This document shows positions 17,220 to 24,936 of a stretch of DNA of 28,100 bases, piece after piece. Position numbers and translations under genes: made by a program. Source of the DNA: CAZLNO01 sp964561005 (GTDB lineage Bacteria; Pseudomonadota; Alphaproteobacteria; Kiloniellales; Rhodovibrionaceae); assembly GCA_964561005.1 (NCBI GenBank), contig CAZLNO010000046.1:1-28100 (forward strand), read 5' to 3'. The notes beneath the pieces were generated by a model. The model saw nothing but the letters and a program-made list of their open reading frames with translations, did no database searches and had not been told where the DNA came from. The first letter of the stretch is position 1; every line of letters starts with the position of its first letter.

Positions 17220-18641
17220 CTACCGGGCCGTGGCAGTGTCTCGGCTCGCGGCGGCGCGCCGCACGGCGGCCAGCACGTCGAGCCGCCCGCTGCCCAGCTT
17301 GCCGGCGTGCGCCGGGTCGCTGGCGGCGAGGTCGGCAGCCGTTTCCAGCACGTGCCGCCGCACCTCCTCGGCCGGCATTGCCGGATCGACCGACCAGACG
17401 AGCGCCATCGCCCCGGCCACGAGGCTGCCCGCGAAGGAGGTGCCCTGCAGCGTTTGCACGCCGCCCGTCCTGTCCAGCGCGGCCTCCTGGCCCGCCAAAG
17501 GATTGCCGGGCGCCGCGATGTCGACCCAGTCGCCATAGCTGGAATAGGGCGCCTTGCGCTCGTTCGCGTCAGTGGCGGCGACGGCGATCACGTGGTCCAT
17601 CGCCGCCGGATACCACTTCGCCTCGTCACCGGCGTTGCCGGCCGCGGCCACCACGATGGCGCCGGCTTCGTGGGCCGCGTCGATGGCCTGTTGCAGTTCC
17701 TCCGCGTAGGCCGTGCCGCCCAACTCCAGGTAGATGACCTTTGCGCCGGCCTCGACGGCGTGGCGCAGCGCCGCCGCGACCACGGCATAGCTGCCGCCGG
17801 TCTTGCCAATGGCACGTTCGGAAAGCAGTTGGATGCCGGGCGCCACGCCGACCACCTCGCTGCCGGGCTGCCCGACGATCAGGCGGGCCGCCCAGGTGGT
17901 CGAGAAGAAAGGCTCGCCGTCGTCGCCAAGGTGGTTGAACTCGGCCTTGAGTGCCTTGGCGATGTCGGGGAGCGAGGCGTCGACGCCGCCGCCGACCAGG
18001 GCCAGCGTGATCTCCGGCGCGCCCAGCGTGATCTCGTGCGCCTTCAGCACGCCAAGCCTGTTGAGCACCCGCTCGTTCAGCAGGATCCGCTCGATCGCCT
18101 GCTCGGCGCGTCGCCGGGCTTCCGGCGCCAGCCGGTGCAGCGCCGCCTGAATGTAGTCCAGCGCCGGCACGCCGATGGCGACCAGGGTGTCGAGCGCCGC
18201 CTGCGTTTTGGTGCGGTCCAGGCGCTCGAAGACGCTGACGACGATGTCGGCGATGCGGCGGGCGTTGTCCTCGGTGGCGAGCCGGGCAAGCCCCTGGCCG
18301 GCACGCTCGCGAATGCCGGGCTCGTCGTCCGTCAGCGCCGTGACCAGGGGCGCGATCGCCGTGTCGGCCTCGATCTGGCCCAGCGCGATGACGGCGGCGA
18401 GGCGCACATTGGGGTCGTCGTGCGTCAGGAAGGGCAGCCAGCTCGACACCGTCTGGATCTGCGCCTGCTGCGTCTGCAACTCGCCTTGCAGACGCGACAA
18501 CTCGCTCTGGCGCCCGGCGATGTAGACCTGCATCCCGCCGATGAACAACGCGACGAGCACGCCCGCGGCGGTGATGATCAGGTTCAGATCCACGCCGCGT
18601 CGGCCATCCCGGTCCGCCTTTCGCTGCTCTTCCGCCGCCAT
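17220..18641 (-). CDS. Membrane-anchored HEAT-repeat protein with degenerate subtilase (S8) domain
   Basis: 473 residues from ATG 18641, which has GGCGGGTGG upstream; a GTG four codons earlier (18653) is possible, and the numbers here count from it. A membrane helix lies at about 23-46 (LIITAAGVLVALFIGGMQVYIAG), then a short coiled linker (48-70), PBS-lyase-type HEAT repeats (about 72-195, with DPNVRLAAVIALGQI and EPGIRERAGQGLARLA) and a subtilase-like domain (about 205-470). The oxyanion AAAGN (Asn340) and GTSFAGSLVAGAMAL (Ser406) are kept. Where active enzymes have VxxxDTGVD, this has LALVGGGVD (Gly221). Where they have HGTHVAG, it has STTWAAR (Ser251). So Asp and His appear lost, and the domain is probably a non-catalytic subtilase fold. 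The protein should face the periplasm or the cytoplasm from a single anchor; topology is not clear. Confidence 0.85.
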   Translation of the reverse strand: MAAEEQRKADRDGRRGVDLNLIITAAGVLVALFIGGMQVYIAGRQSELSRLQGELQTQQAQIQTVSSWLPFLTHDDPNVRLAAVIALGQIEADTAIAPLVTALTDDEPGIRERAGQGLARLATEDNARRIADIVVSVFERLDRTKTQAALDTLVAIGVPALDYIQAALHRLAPEARRRAEQAIERILLNERVLNRLGVLKAHEITLGAPEITLALVGGGVDASLPDIAKALKAEFNHLGDDGEPFFSTTWAARLIVGQPGSEVVGVAPGIQLLSERAIGKTGGSYAVVAAALRHAVEAGAKVIYLELGGTAYAEELQQAIDAAHEAGAIVVAAAGNAGDEAKWYPAAMDHVIAVAATDANERKAPYSSYGDWVDIAAPGNPLAGQEAALDRTGGVQTLQGTSFAGSLVAGAMALVWSVDPAMPAEEVRRHVLETAADLAASDPAHAGKLGSGRLDVLAAVRRAAASRDTATAR

Positions 18642-18665
18642 GAACGAGGCCACCCGCCGTTGCGG

Positions 18666-18730
18666 CCCGGCGCGTCCGACGCCGGGCGGCTGACCGGAGA
18701 ACGCTCCGGCCGGCGGACGGTTCGCCCGTC
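18666..18730. terminator. Three consecutive hairpins after the MepK-like gene
   Basis: CCCGGCG/CGCCGGG (18666-18686), CCGGAG-AACG-CTCCGG (18694-18709) and GACGG-TTCGC-CCGTC (18716-18730) all have perfect arms. They fill the gap between the MepK-like stop and the next gene start on the minus strand. No T-run follows, so they may end transcription weakly or limit read-through. Confidence 0.45.
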
Positions 18731-18797
18731 GGCGACAGACTCACGCAAGGCAACAGCCCGAGGAGGCCCTGTCGTGGCGGGTGGACAGGCGGGCGGG

Positions 18798-19376
18798 CTA
18801 CCAGGTGCGGACCGGGCCGGTGTCGACGTGGATGAAGTTCGACCCCGGATAGTAGCCCACGCCGCCGCGCCGCAGGTGCAGCGCCGCGCGGTGCAGGCGC
18901 TTCAGGCCCACGTCCGCCGGGCGGATGTCGATGGCCATGCCGCGCAGGTGGTAGCTGCGTTTGGCGACGCCGCCGTTGCTGGCCTGGTACAGCTTGGCGT
19001 TGGTCTCCGGCGAGCGGTAGCCGGAGATGATGCCGAGCGGCGCCCGCGAGCCGCAGCCCCGCTGCAGGTCGAAGAGCAGATCGAACAGCTCGCGGTCGAT
19101 GCGCTTGACGTCGCCGGTGCGCCAGTCGCGCAGGATGTAGTCGATGTCGAGGCAGGCGGAGCGGCGGTAGACGCCGCGCGACCAGTAGGTCGCGGTCAGT
19201 TCCTCGCCCGTGTGCAGATTGAGAAAGGAAAGCTGACGGTCTTTCGGGCGCGGCAGCGGTATTCGCGCCAGGGCGGGCGAGACGGCAAGGCCGGCGCCCA
19301 AGACCCCCGCGGCACCGGCCAAGGACAGGAAGCAACGACGCGTGCGGGATTCGCACGCGATTTCCTCACGAATCAT
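18798..19376 (-). CDS. Tat-exported MepK/YcbK-type (DUF882, M15-like) murein endopeptidase
   Basis: 192 residues from ATG 19376, which follows GGAGAGGG. A twin-arginine signal is present: SRTRRCFLSLAGAAG with Arg13-Arg14, then a hydrophobic run to ALA. The domain shows IISGYRSPETNAKLYQAS, SYHLRGMAIDIRP with the His and Asp zinc ligands, and NFIHVDTG with the second His, as in DUF882/peptidase M15 proteins. E. coli MepK (YcbK) is also a Tat substrate, cuts 3-3 cross-links and sits next to the L,D-transpeptidase gene ycbB. Here a YcbB-type gene lies 124 bases upstream on the same strand, the same pairing. Substrate is inferred from the family and this neighbour. Confidence 0.88.
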   Translation of the reverse strand: MIREEIACESRTRRCFLSLAGAAGVLGAGLAVSPALARIPLPRPKDRQLSFLNLHTGEELTATYWSRGVYRRSACLDIDYILRDWRTGDVKRIDRELFDLLFDLQRGCGSRAPLGIISGYRSPETNAKLYQASNGGVAKRSYHLRGMAIDIRPADVGLKRLHRAALHLRRGGVGYYPGSNFIHVDTGPVRTW

Positions 19377-19500
19377 GCGACCCTCTCCGGATGGATTTGC
19401 CCCCATTGGAACGGCGAATCGTTCCGATTGCGTTAACCTTGGCGTAGGTCGGCGCATCAGGGCAAGAAAAGTTGCCGGAGAAGGTCGAAAAGCGGCGTCC

Positions 19501-21144
19501 TCACGAGCCTTCCGCCGCCGCCAGGGCCTGGTCGAGCAGGCTGTCGCGGCCGTAGACGTCCTGGCCGAAGTGGATCGTGCCGCCCTCGCCGAGCCAGACC
19601 GTGGCGTAGATCAGGTGGATCGGCACCGGCGTGTTCAGACGGACGCGGCTCTGCTTGCCGCCGGCAACCACGCGGTCGATGCGGTTGCGATCCCAGCCGG
19701 GTACGTCGGCCAGCAGGCTCTCGGCCAGCGTCATCGGCTTGTCGATCCGGATGCAGCCGGAGGAAAAGGTGCGCTGCGCGCGCTCGAACAGCTCGCGCTG
19801 CGGGGTGTCGTGCAGGTAGACGTGGTACTTGTTGGGGAACATGAACTTGACCCGGCCCAGGGCGTTCTTCGGCCCCGGCCTCTGCACGAAGCGGAAGGGG
19901 ATGCGCCGGGGGTCCACCTCGGCCCAGTTCACCGTCGTCGGGTCCACCTTCGGCGCGTCGGCCGACCAGCCGCGGTAGACGTCCATGTTCTCCTCGGCGA
20001 AGTAACCGGGGTCCTTCACCGCCTCGGGCAGCACGTCCTTCTCCGCGATCGTGGGCGGCACCGTCCAGGTCGGATTGAACTCCAGGTAGGTGACGCGGTC
20101 GGAGAACACCGGCGTGCGGCGGTAGGGCCGGCCGACCACGGCGCGCATGCGGATGGTGGTCTGCCCGCTTTCGACAAGCTCCGCCGTGAAGCCGGCCAGG
20201 TTGACGAGGATGTAGCGCTCGCCGAGGTCGTCCGGCATCCAGCGCCAGCGCTCCATGTTCAGCACGATCTGGCGGATGCGGGTGGCCGCCGGGACGTTCA
20301 GGGCGCGGCGCGTGTCGGGTCCGACGACGCCGTCGACCTCCAGCCCGTGGCGGTCCTGGAATCGTCGCACCGCCAGTTCCATGGCGGAGTCGAACAGCGT
20401 CGGATCGTCGCTTTCCACGGTCAGGTCCCGCGTGCGGCGGAGCCGCTGGCGCAGCACGGCGACGGCGGGGTCGCGCAGGCCCGGCTTCATCAGCCGGGGT
20501 TCGTCCGGCAGCGTTGGCCAAGGGCCCGCCTCCGCCAGCCCGCGATAGGTGGCCAGCGCGCGACGCAGCCGCTGATAGTAACGGTTCCGCGGCGGCAGCC
20601 CGGCCAGGAAGCGCCGCAGGTCGCCGGCGCTTGCCGCGCCGGTCAGCAACTCCGCCGGCTCGACCATGCGTCCGTTGGGCGGCGGCCGGGCTTCGACGGC
20701 ATCGGGCGCCAGGCGCCCGTGCCGCAGGTCGGAGGCATACTTCAGAAGGGCGCGGCTGAGCCCCAGTTCCAGGCGCACCAGCGCGCCCGCTCCCTCAGCC
20801 CCGGCGAGCAGCCGCTCCAAAGTCTCGATGTCGAAGGCGTCCGGATCGAGCCCTTCGGAGTCGGCCCGGCGCAGCGCGGCAATCAGGGCCTCGGCATCCG
20901 GGTGCGGGCCGTAGGGGCCGACCCAGACTGGCCGATGGTCGTGCAGGTCGTAGAAGCGGCGCAATCCCGCCGTCCAGGCGTCGTCCGCGGCCAGGGGCTC
21001 CGGCACCAGTTCCCCGGCGAAAGCGTCTTCCAGGCCGCGCCGGACGGCGTCGGCGAGCCCGTCGTTGGACTGCCCGCCGGCCGGCAGAGCGGACAGCAGG
21101 AGAATCCCCAGGGCCACACAGGCATTGAATGATCGGCGCGACAA
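19501..21144 (-). CDS. YcbB-type L,D-transpeptidase
   Basis: About 547 residues from TTG 21144; numbering uses that start. Signal peptide MSRRSFNACVALGILLLSALPAGG, an N-terminal scaffold region (30-215), a peptidoglycan-binding domain (about 220-285, AVRRFQDRHGLEVDGVVGPDT) and a YkuD catalytic domain (about 305-485). The active site is LHDTPQRELF (His445) and RTFSSGCIRI (Cys464). The family forms 3-3 (mDAP-mDAP) cross-links. The start is uncertain: an in-frame ATG at 21237 would overlap the divergent gene by 20 bases and place 31 odd residues ahead of the signal peptide, and no good ribosome site precedes the TTG. The MepK-like gene follows on the same strand. Confidence 0.9.
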   Translation of the reverse strand: MSRRSFNACVALGILLLSALPAGGQSNDGLADAVRRGLEDAFAGELVPEPLAADDAWTAGLRRFYDLHDHRPVWVGPYGPHPDAEALIAALRRADSEGLDPDAFDIETLERLLAGAEGAGALVRLELGLSRALLKYASDLRHGRLAPDAVEARPPPNGRMVEPAELLTGAASAGDLRRFLAGLPPRNRYYQRLRRALATYRGLAEAGPWPTLPDEPRLMKPGLRDPAVAVLRQRLRRTRDLTVESDDPTLFDSAMELAVRRFQDRHGLEVDGVVGPDTRRALNVPAATRIRQIVLNMERWRWMPDDLGERYILVNLAGFTAELVESGQTTIRMRAVVGRPYRRTPVFSDRVTYLEFNPTWTVPPTIAEKDVLPEAVKDPGYFAEENMDVYRGWSADAPKVDPTTVNWAEVDPRRIPFRFVQRPGPKNALGRVKFMFPNKYHVYLHDTPQRELFERAQRTFSSGCIRIDKPMTLAESLLADVPGWDRNRIDRVVAGGKQSRVRLNTPVPIHLIYATVWLGEGGTIHFGQDVYGRDSLLDQALAAAEGS

Positions 21145-21150
21145 TGCACA

Positions 21151-21162
21151 CTTAACGTTAAG
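21151..21162. promoter_or_regulatory. Perfect 12-base palindrome between the divergent transpeptidase genes
   Basis: CTTAACGTTAAG is a perfect palindrome in the short gap between two divergent L,D-transpeptidase genes. It contains two TTAA half sites two bases apart, unlike the seven-base spacing of CtrA sites, so a CtrA role is not supported. It could be an operator or part of a promoter for either gene. Confidence 0.35.
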
Positions 21163-21217
21163 AATTTGCCGCCCTTCCCGATGCCCAAGGACTCCGCGCG
21201 GAGAGCGACGCTGTGAA

Positions 21218-22198
21218 ATGCTGAAAAAAGTTCGCATGGCTTTCGTTGCCTTCCTGGTCGTGGGCTTGCCAGCCTGTGGCCTTGCCGGGCCTGCGTCCAG
21301 CGACTCGGCCCCGCAGGTGGCGACGACCGCCGCCGGCGGCGCGGTCGCGCAGCAGCCCGCCGGCGCGGAGGATCGATCGCCCCGCCTGGTCGGGCAACTG
21401 GGCCGGATCAAGACGACGGCGGAGGATACCCTGCTGGACGTGGCGTTCCGCCACGGCCTGGGCTATGTCGAGCTCGTGGCGGCGAACCCGGGCGTCGACC
21501 CCTGGCTGCCGGGCGAGGGCACCGAGGTCGTGCTGCCGATGCAGCACATCCTGCCCGACGCCCCGCACGAGGGTATCGTCATCAACCTGGCCGAGATGCG
21601 GCTGTATTCCTATCCGCCCGACGGGGGGCGCGTGGAGACCTATCCCGTCGGAGTCGGCCGCAGCGGCAAGAACACCCCCACCGGGCAGACGACGATCGCG
21701 GGAAAGCGTCGCGATCCCGTCTGGTATCCCACCGAGGCGACGCGGGCCGACAATCCGGGCCTGCCGAAAGTCGTGGGACCGGGTCCCGACAATCCCCTGG
21801 GCGCGCACGCGCTGGATCTCGGCTGGCCGCTTTACCTGATCCACGGGACCAACAACGTCTGGGGGATAGGCCGACGGGTCAGCCGCGGCTGCATTCGCAT
21901 GTACCCGCCGGACATCGAGCGCCTGTTCGCCAGGGTGCCGCGCGGCACGCCGGTGACCGTGGTGGACCAGCCGCTGAAGTTCGCCTGGCACGACGGCGCG
22001 CTCTACATGGAGGCGCACACCACCCAGACCCAGGCCGAGCAACTCGAACGCAGCGGGACCTTCGAGCCCGACCCGGACCTCGATCTGGCCCGCGCGGTCG
22101 GCCGCGCCCGCGGCGCCCGGCAGGTGGGCCTGGACTGGGACAGGATTCGCGAGGCGGTGCGGGCGCGGCGCGGCATCCCGGTGCGGATATCCCGGTAG
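21218..22198 (+). CDS. LysM and YkuD L,D-transpeptidase lipoprotein (ErfK/YbiS type)
   Basis: 326 residues from ATG 21218. N-terminal KKVRMAFVAFLVVGLPACG is a lipoprotein-like signal (Cys20; Pro at -2 is unusual). A LysM-like segment (about 63-108: TTAEDTLLDVAFRHGLGYVELVAANPG is its core, split here by family landmarks DTLLDVA and ELVAANPGVDPW) precedes the YkuD domain (about 117-250): INLAEMRLYSYP, TPTGQTTI, IHGTNN with His209 and VSRGCIRMYP with Cys225. ErfK/YbiS-type enzymes attach Lpp to peptidoglycan or make 3-3 bonds. The convergent gene 43 bases away encodes a possible Lpp-like partner. A GGAGAG lies about 12 bases before the ATG. It is divergent from the larger YcbB-type gene. Confidence 0.93.
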   Translation: MLKKVRMAFVAFLVVGLPACGLAGPASSDSAPQVATTAAGGAVAQQPAGAEDRSPRLVGQLGRIKTTAEDTLLDVAFRHGLGYVELVAANPGVDPWLPGEGTEVVLPMQHILPDAPHEGIVINLAEMRLYSYPPDGGRVETYPVGVGRSGKNTPTGQTTIAGKRRDPVWYPTEATRADNPGLPKVVGPGPDNPLGAHALDLGWPLYLIHGTNNVWGIGRRVSRGCIRMYPPDIERLFARVPRGTPVTVVDQPLKFAWHDGALYMEAHTTQTQAEQLERSGTFEPDPDLDLARAVGRARGARQVGLDWDRIREAVRARRGIPVRISR

Positions 22199-22240
22199 AC
22201 CCGGTAATCCCGGTGGCCGCGCCGCCCGCCCGACTGGGCG

Positions 22241-22543
22241 CTACTTCTGCATGGATTTCTGGAACATGCGGCTGGCCTTCTCCTCGGCCATCTCCGCACG
22301 GTTGGCCGCCTGCTCGGCCGCCTGCTCGGACTGCCGCGCGCTCTGCTGGGCCGCCTCGGCCGACTGCTGCGCGCTCTCCGCGGCCTGGCGGGCCGCGCGG
22401 GCCTCGTCCCGGGCCTCGTTGGCGGTCGCCTGGATCTGCTCCAGGGTCGCCCGATCCTCGGCGCTGAGCTGGGTGCAGCCGGCAATGGCCAGAAGCGGCA
22501 CGGCCACCGCGGCAAGGCGTTTCACACCGCACATGCTTTTCAT
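22241..22543 (-). CDS. OprI/Lpp-like alanine-zipper lipoprotein with C-terminal lysine
   Basis: 100 residues from ATG 22543, which follows GGGGAAA. Signal with lipobox IAGC (Cys23), then an Ala/Gln/Glu-rich heptad helix from about 28 to 93 (EARAARQAAESAQQSAEAAQ) and the end ASRMFQKSMQK. This is the build of the Pseudomonas OprI and Lpp type of outer-membrane lipoprotein, whose trimeric zipper is tethered to peptidoglycan through the terminal Lys by L,D-transpeptidases. Both the terminal Lys and a nearby ErfK/YbiS-type enzyme are present, so attachment is plausible. Length exceeds mature Lpp somewhat. Function is inferred from shape, not from close sequence match. Confidence 0.83.
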   Translation of the reverse strand: MKSMCGVKRLAAVAVPLLAIAGCTQLSAEDRATLEQIQATANEARDEARAARQAAESAQQSAEAAQQSARQSEQAAEQAANRAEMAEEKASRMFQKSMQK

Positions 22544-22689
22544 GGTTTCCCCGTTTCCGTGTCAGTGACAATCCAACGAATCAAAGGGCGCTCAGGCAGC
22601 CGCCCGCCGCCTATGGCGCCACTGAATTAACGGTTTCGCAAGGGTTTCGGTTTCGCAGTGGCTAAACGCTTTCGCGCCAGGCAGTTACC

Positions 22690-23241
<552 letters not shown>

Positions 23242-23256
23242 CGGTTCGGGCGGCGA

Positions 23257-23496
23257 CTATAGCTTGGAATGGGTGCCGTCGCAGAAGGGTCCGTTCCCGG
23301 TCTGCTTGCAGCCGCACAGCCAGACGTCCTTGTCTTCCTCCGCCTTGAAGGTGACCGGCGCCAGCCCGATCTCCTTGTGCGCGCCGTCGCAGAACGGCTG
23401 CCTGGCGCTGCGGCCGCAGGCGCACCAGGCGTAGTTGCGGCCCTTTTGCAGGGTCACCTTGTAGGGCGCTTGCTGCGCGGGCACGGGCTCGGTCAT
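23257..23496 (-). CDS. Double-CDGSH iron-sulfur protein
   Basis: 79 residues from ATG 23496, preceded by AGGAGAAGGAAGGGG. Two CDGSH motifs are present: CACGRSARQPFCDGAH (25-40) and CGCKQTGNGPFCDGTH (61-76), each with three Cys and one His as a 2Fe-2S site. This matches the CISD3/MiNT-like bacterial class, which has no membrane anchor. The longer in-frame reading to 24069 is antisense to ispH and not real. It is divergent from ispH across about 190 bases. Role unknown; redox or cluster transfer is suggested for the family. Confidence 0.93.
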   Translation of the reverse strand: MTEPVPAQQAPYKVTLQKGRNYAWCACGRSARQPFCDGAHKEIGLAPVTFKAEEDKDVWLCGCKQTGNGPFCDGTHSKL

Positions 23497-23682
23497 GACC
23501 CCTTCCTTCTCCTGCCGGGTTTGTATTACTGTCCGCCACGGAACACATGGGGCGGGGCTCCAACGGAGGACTCCGCCGCGTCGCCGGATGGCGCCGGCGA
23601 CTTTACGAGAGGCACGCGCCCCGGGACAAGGCCCGCCGCCACGCCGGGCCACCGTCGCATCGAACGCCCTTCGAGGATGAGC

Positions 23683-24639
23683 ATGAGCAAGCAACCGCTG
23701 AAGATCTACCTCGCCGGCCCCCGCGGATTCTGCGCCGGCGTCGAGCGCGCCATCGACATCGTCGACATCGCGCTTCGGAAGTATGGGGCGCCGGTCTACG
23801 TCCGTCACGAGATCGTGCACAACCGTTACGTCGTGGAGCAGCTCGAGGCGAAGGGCGCGGTCTTCGTCGAGGACCTGAACGAGGTGCCCGCCGACGCGCC
23901 GGTGGTGTTCTCCGCCCACGGCGTGCCCAAGGCGGTGCCGGCGGAGGCCGACCGGCGCAAGATGTTCTACATCGACGCCACCTGTCCGCTGGTCTCCAAG
24001 GTGCACCGCGAGGCCGAGCGCCAGCACGCCCGCGGCAACACCGTGATCCTGATCGGCCACGCCGGCCATCCCGAGGTCGAGGGCACGCTGGGCCAGCTAC
24101 CCGAGGGCGCGATCAAGCTGGTGCAGAACGCCGAGGAGGTCGCCGCGCTGGAGGTGGACGACCCGGAGCGTCTGGCCTTCGTCACCCAGACGACGCTGTC
24201 GCTCGACGACACCGCTGACATCGTGGCGGCGCTGCGCCGCCGGTTCCCCAACGCCATCGCGCCCAAGCAGGAGGACATCTGCTACGCCACCACCAACCGC
24301 CAGCAGGCGGTGAAGGCCCTGGCCTCGAAGGTGGAGACGATGATCGTGGTGGGCGCGCCGAACTCCTCCAACTCCCAGCGCCTGGTCGAGGTCGCGACCA
24401 AGCAGGGCTGCGATTCCTTCATGGTGCAGCGGGCGCGCGAGCTGGACTGGAGCCGGCTGGAGGGCGTGCGCAGCGTCGGCGTCACCGCCGGCGCCTCGGC
24501 GCCCGAGATCCTGGTCGAGGAGGTCATCGCCGCCCTGCGCGAGCGCTTCGACGTCTCGGTCGAGGAGGTGAACGTCACCCAGGAGGCCGTGCAGTTCAAG
24601 CTGCCCCGCGTCCTCTCGGACCACGTGCCGGCGGCGTGA
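23683..24639 (+). CDS. ispH: 4-hydroxy-3-methylbut-2-enyl diphosphate reductase (IspH)
   Basis: 318 residues, normal. It is the last step of the MEP isoprenoid pathway, making IPP and DMAPP with a 4Fe-4S cluster. The cluster cysteines are Cys17 (PRGFCAGVERAI), Cys101 (YIDATCPLVSKVH) and Cys200 (EDICYATTNRQ). Also HEIVHN, FSAHGVP, GHAGHPEVEG and the substrate-site NSSNSQRLVE and TAGASAPE. The ATG at 23683 has GAGG six bases ahead; an ATG at 23677 directly follows GAGG and is less likely. The ispH-thrB-rnhA order is common in alphaproteobacteria. Confidence 0.97.
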   Translation: MSKQPLKIYLAGPRGFCAGVERAIDIVDIALRKYGAPVYVRHEIVHNRYVVEQLEAKGAVFVEDLNEVPADAPVVFSAHGVPKAVPAEADRRKMFYIDATCPLVSKVHREAERQHARGNTVILIGHAGHPEVEGTLGQLPEGAIKLVQNAEEVAALEVDDPERLAFVTQTTLSLDDTADIVAALRRRFPNAIAPKQEDICYATTNRQQAVKALASKVETMIVVGAPNSSNSQRLVEVATKQGCDSFMVQRARELDWSRLEGVRSVGVTAGASAPEILVEEVIAALRERFDVSVEEVNVTQEAVQFKLPRVLSDHVPAA

Positions 24640-24704
24640 GTCGGTGAGAGCAGGAGTCCCGCGTTAGGGAGTGCGTCTAACGACACGTCGCACGCAGGCG
24701 ATTG

Positions 24705-24731
24705 CGGGGCGGGGGCTCTGTCCCCGCCCCG
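24705..24731. terminator. Strong hairpin downstream of ispH
   Basis: CGGGGCGGGG/CCCCGCCCCG gives a perfect 10-bp stem around a 7-base loop, 66 bases after the ispH stop. A second weaker pair ACGTTTC/GAAACGT (24733-24763) follows. No T-run is seen, so termination is inferred. The rest of the 297-base ispH-thrB gap holds no supported gene. Confidence 0.45.
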
Positions 24732-24936
24732 GACGTTTCACGGGCGCCGCGGAGCCGAAACGTTCGCGGCGCGGACGGGAGCCCGCGCCGCGCGCCCGCT
24801 TCTGGACGGTGCGAAAAACGGCCGAGGAAGATATCTACATACCCCGGCACCTTCGCGGGGGCGACGATTGGGGCGCGTTGGGGGCTTTGCGCGCCCAGAG
24901 GCGCCGGCGTGACCTTTACGAACCGACGGAACGAGC

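Noticed and set aside
17211..19436. Plus-strand frame of 741 codons across the pseudo-subtilase and MepK-like genes
   Set aside because: It spans two genes and their gap on the other strand and shows no protein family signal.
21151..21162. TTAACGTTAA as a CtrA binding site
   Set aside because: CtrA sites have TTAA half sites seven bases apart; here the spacing is two.
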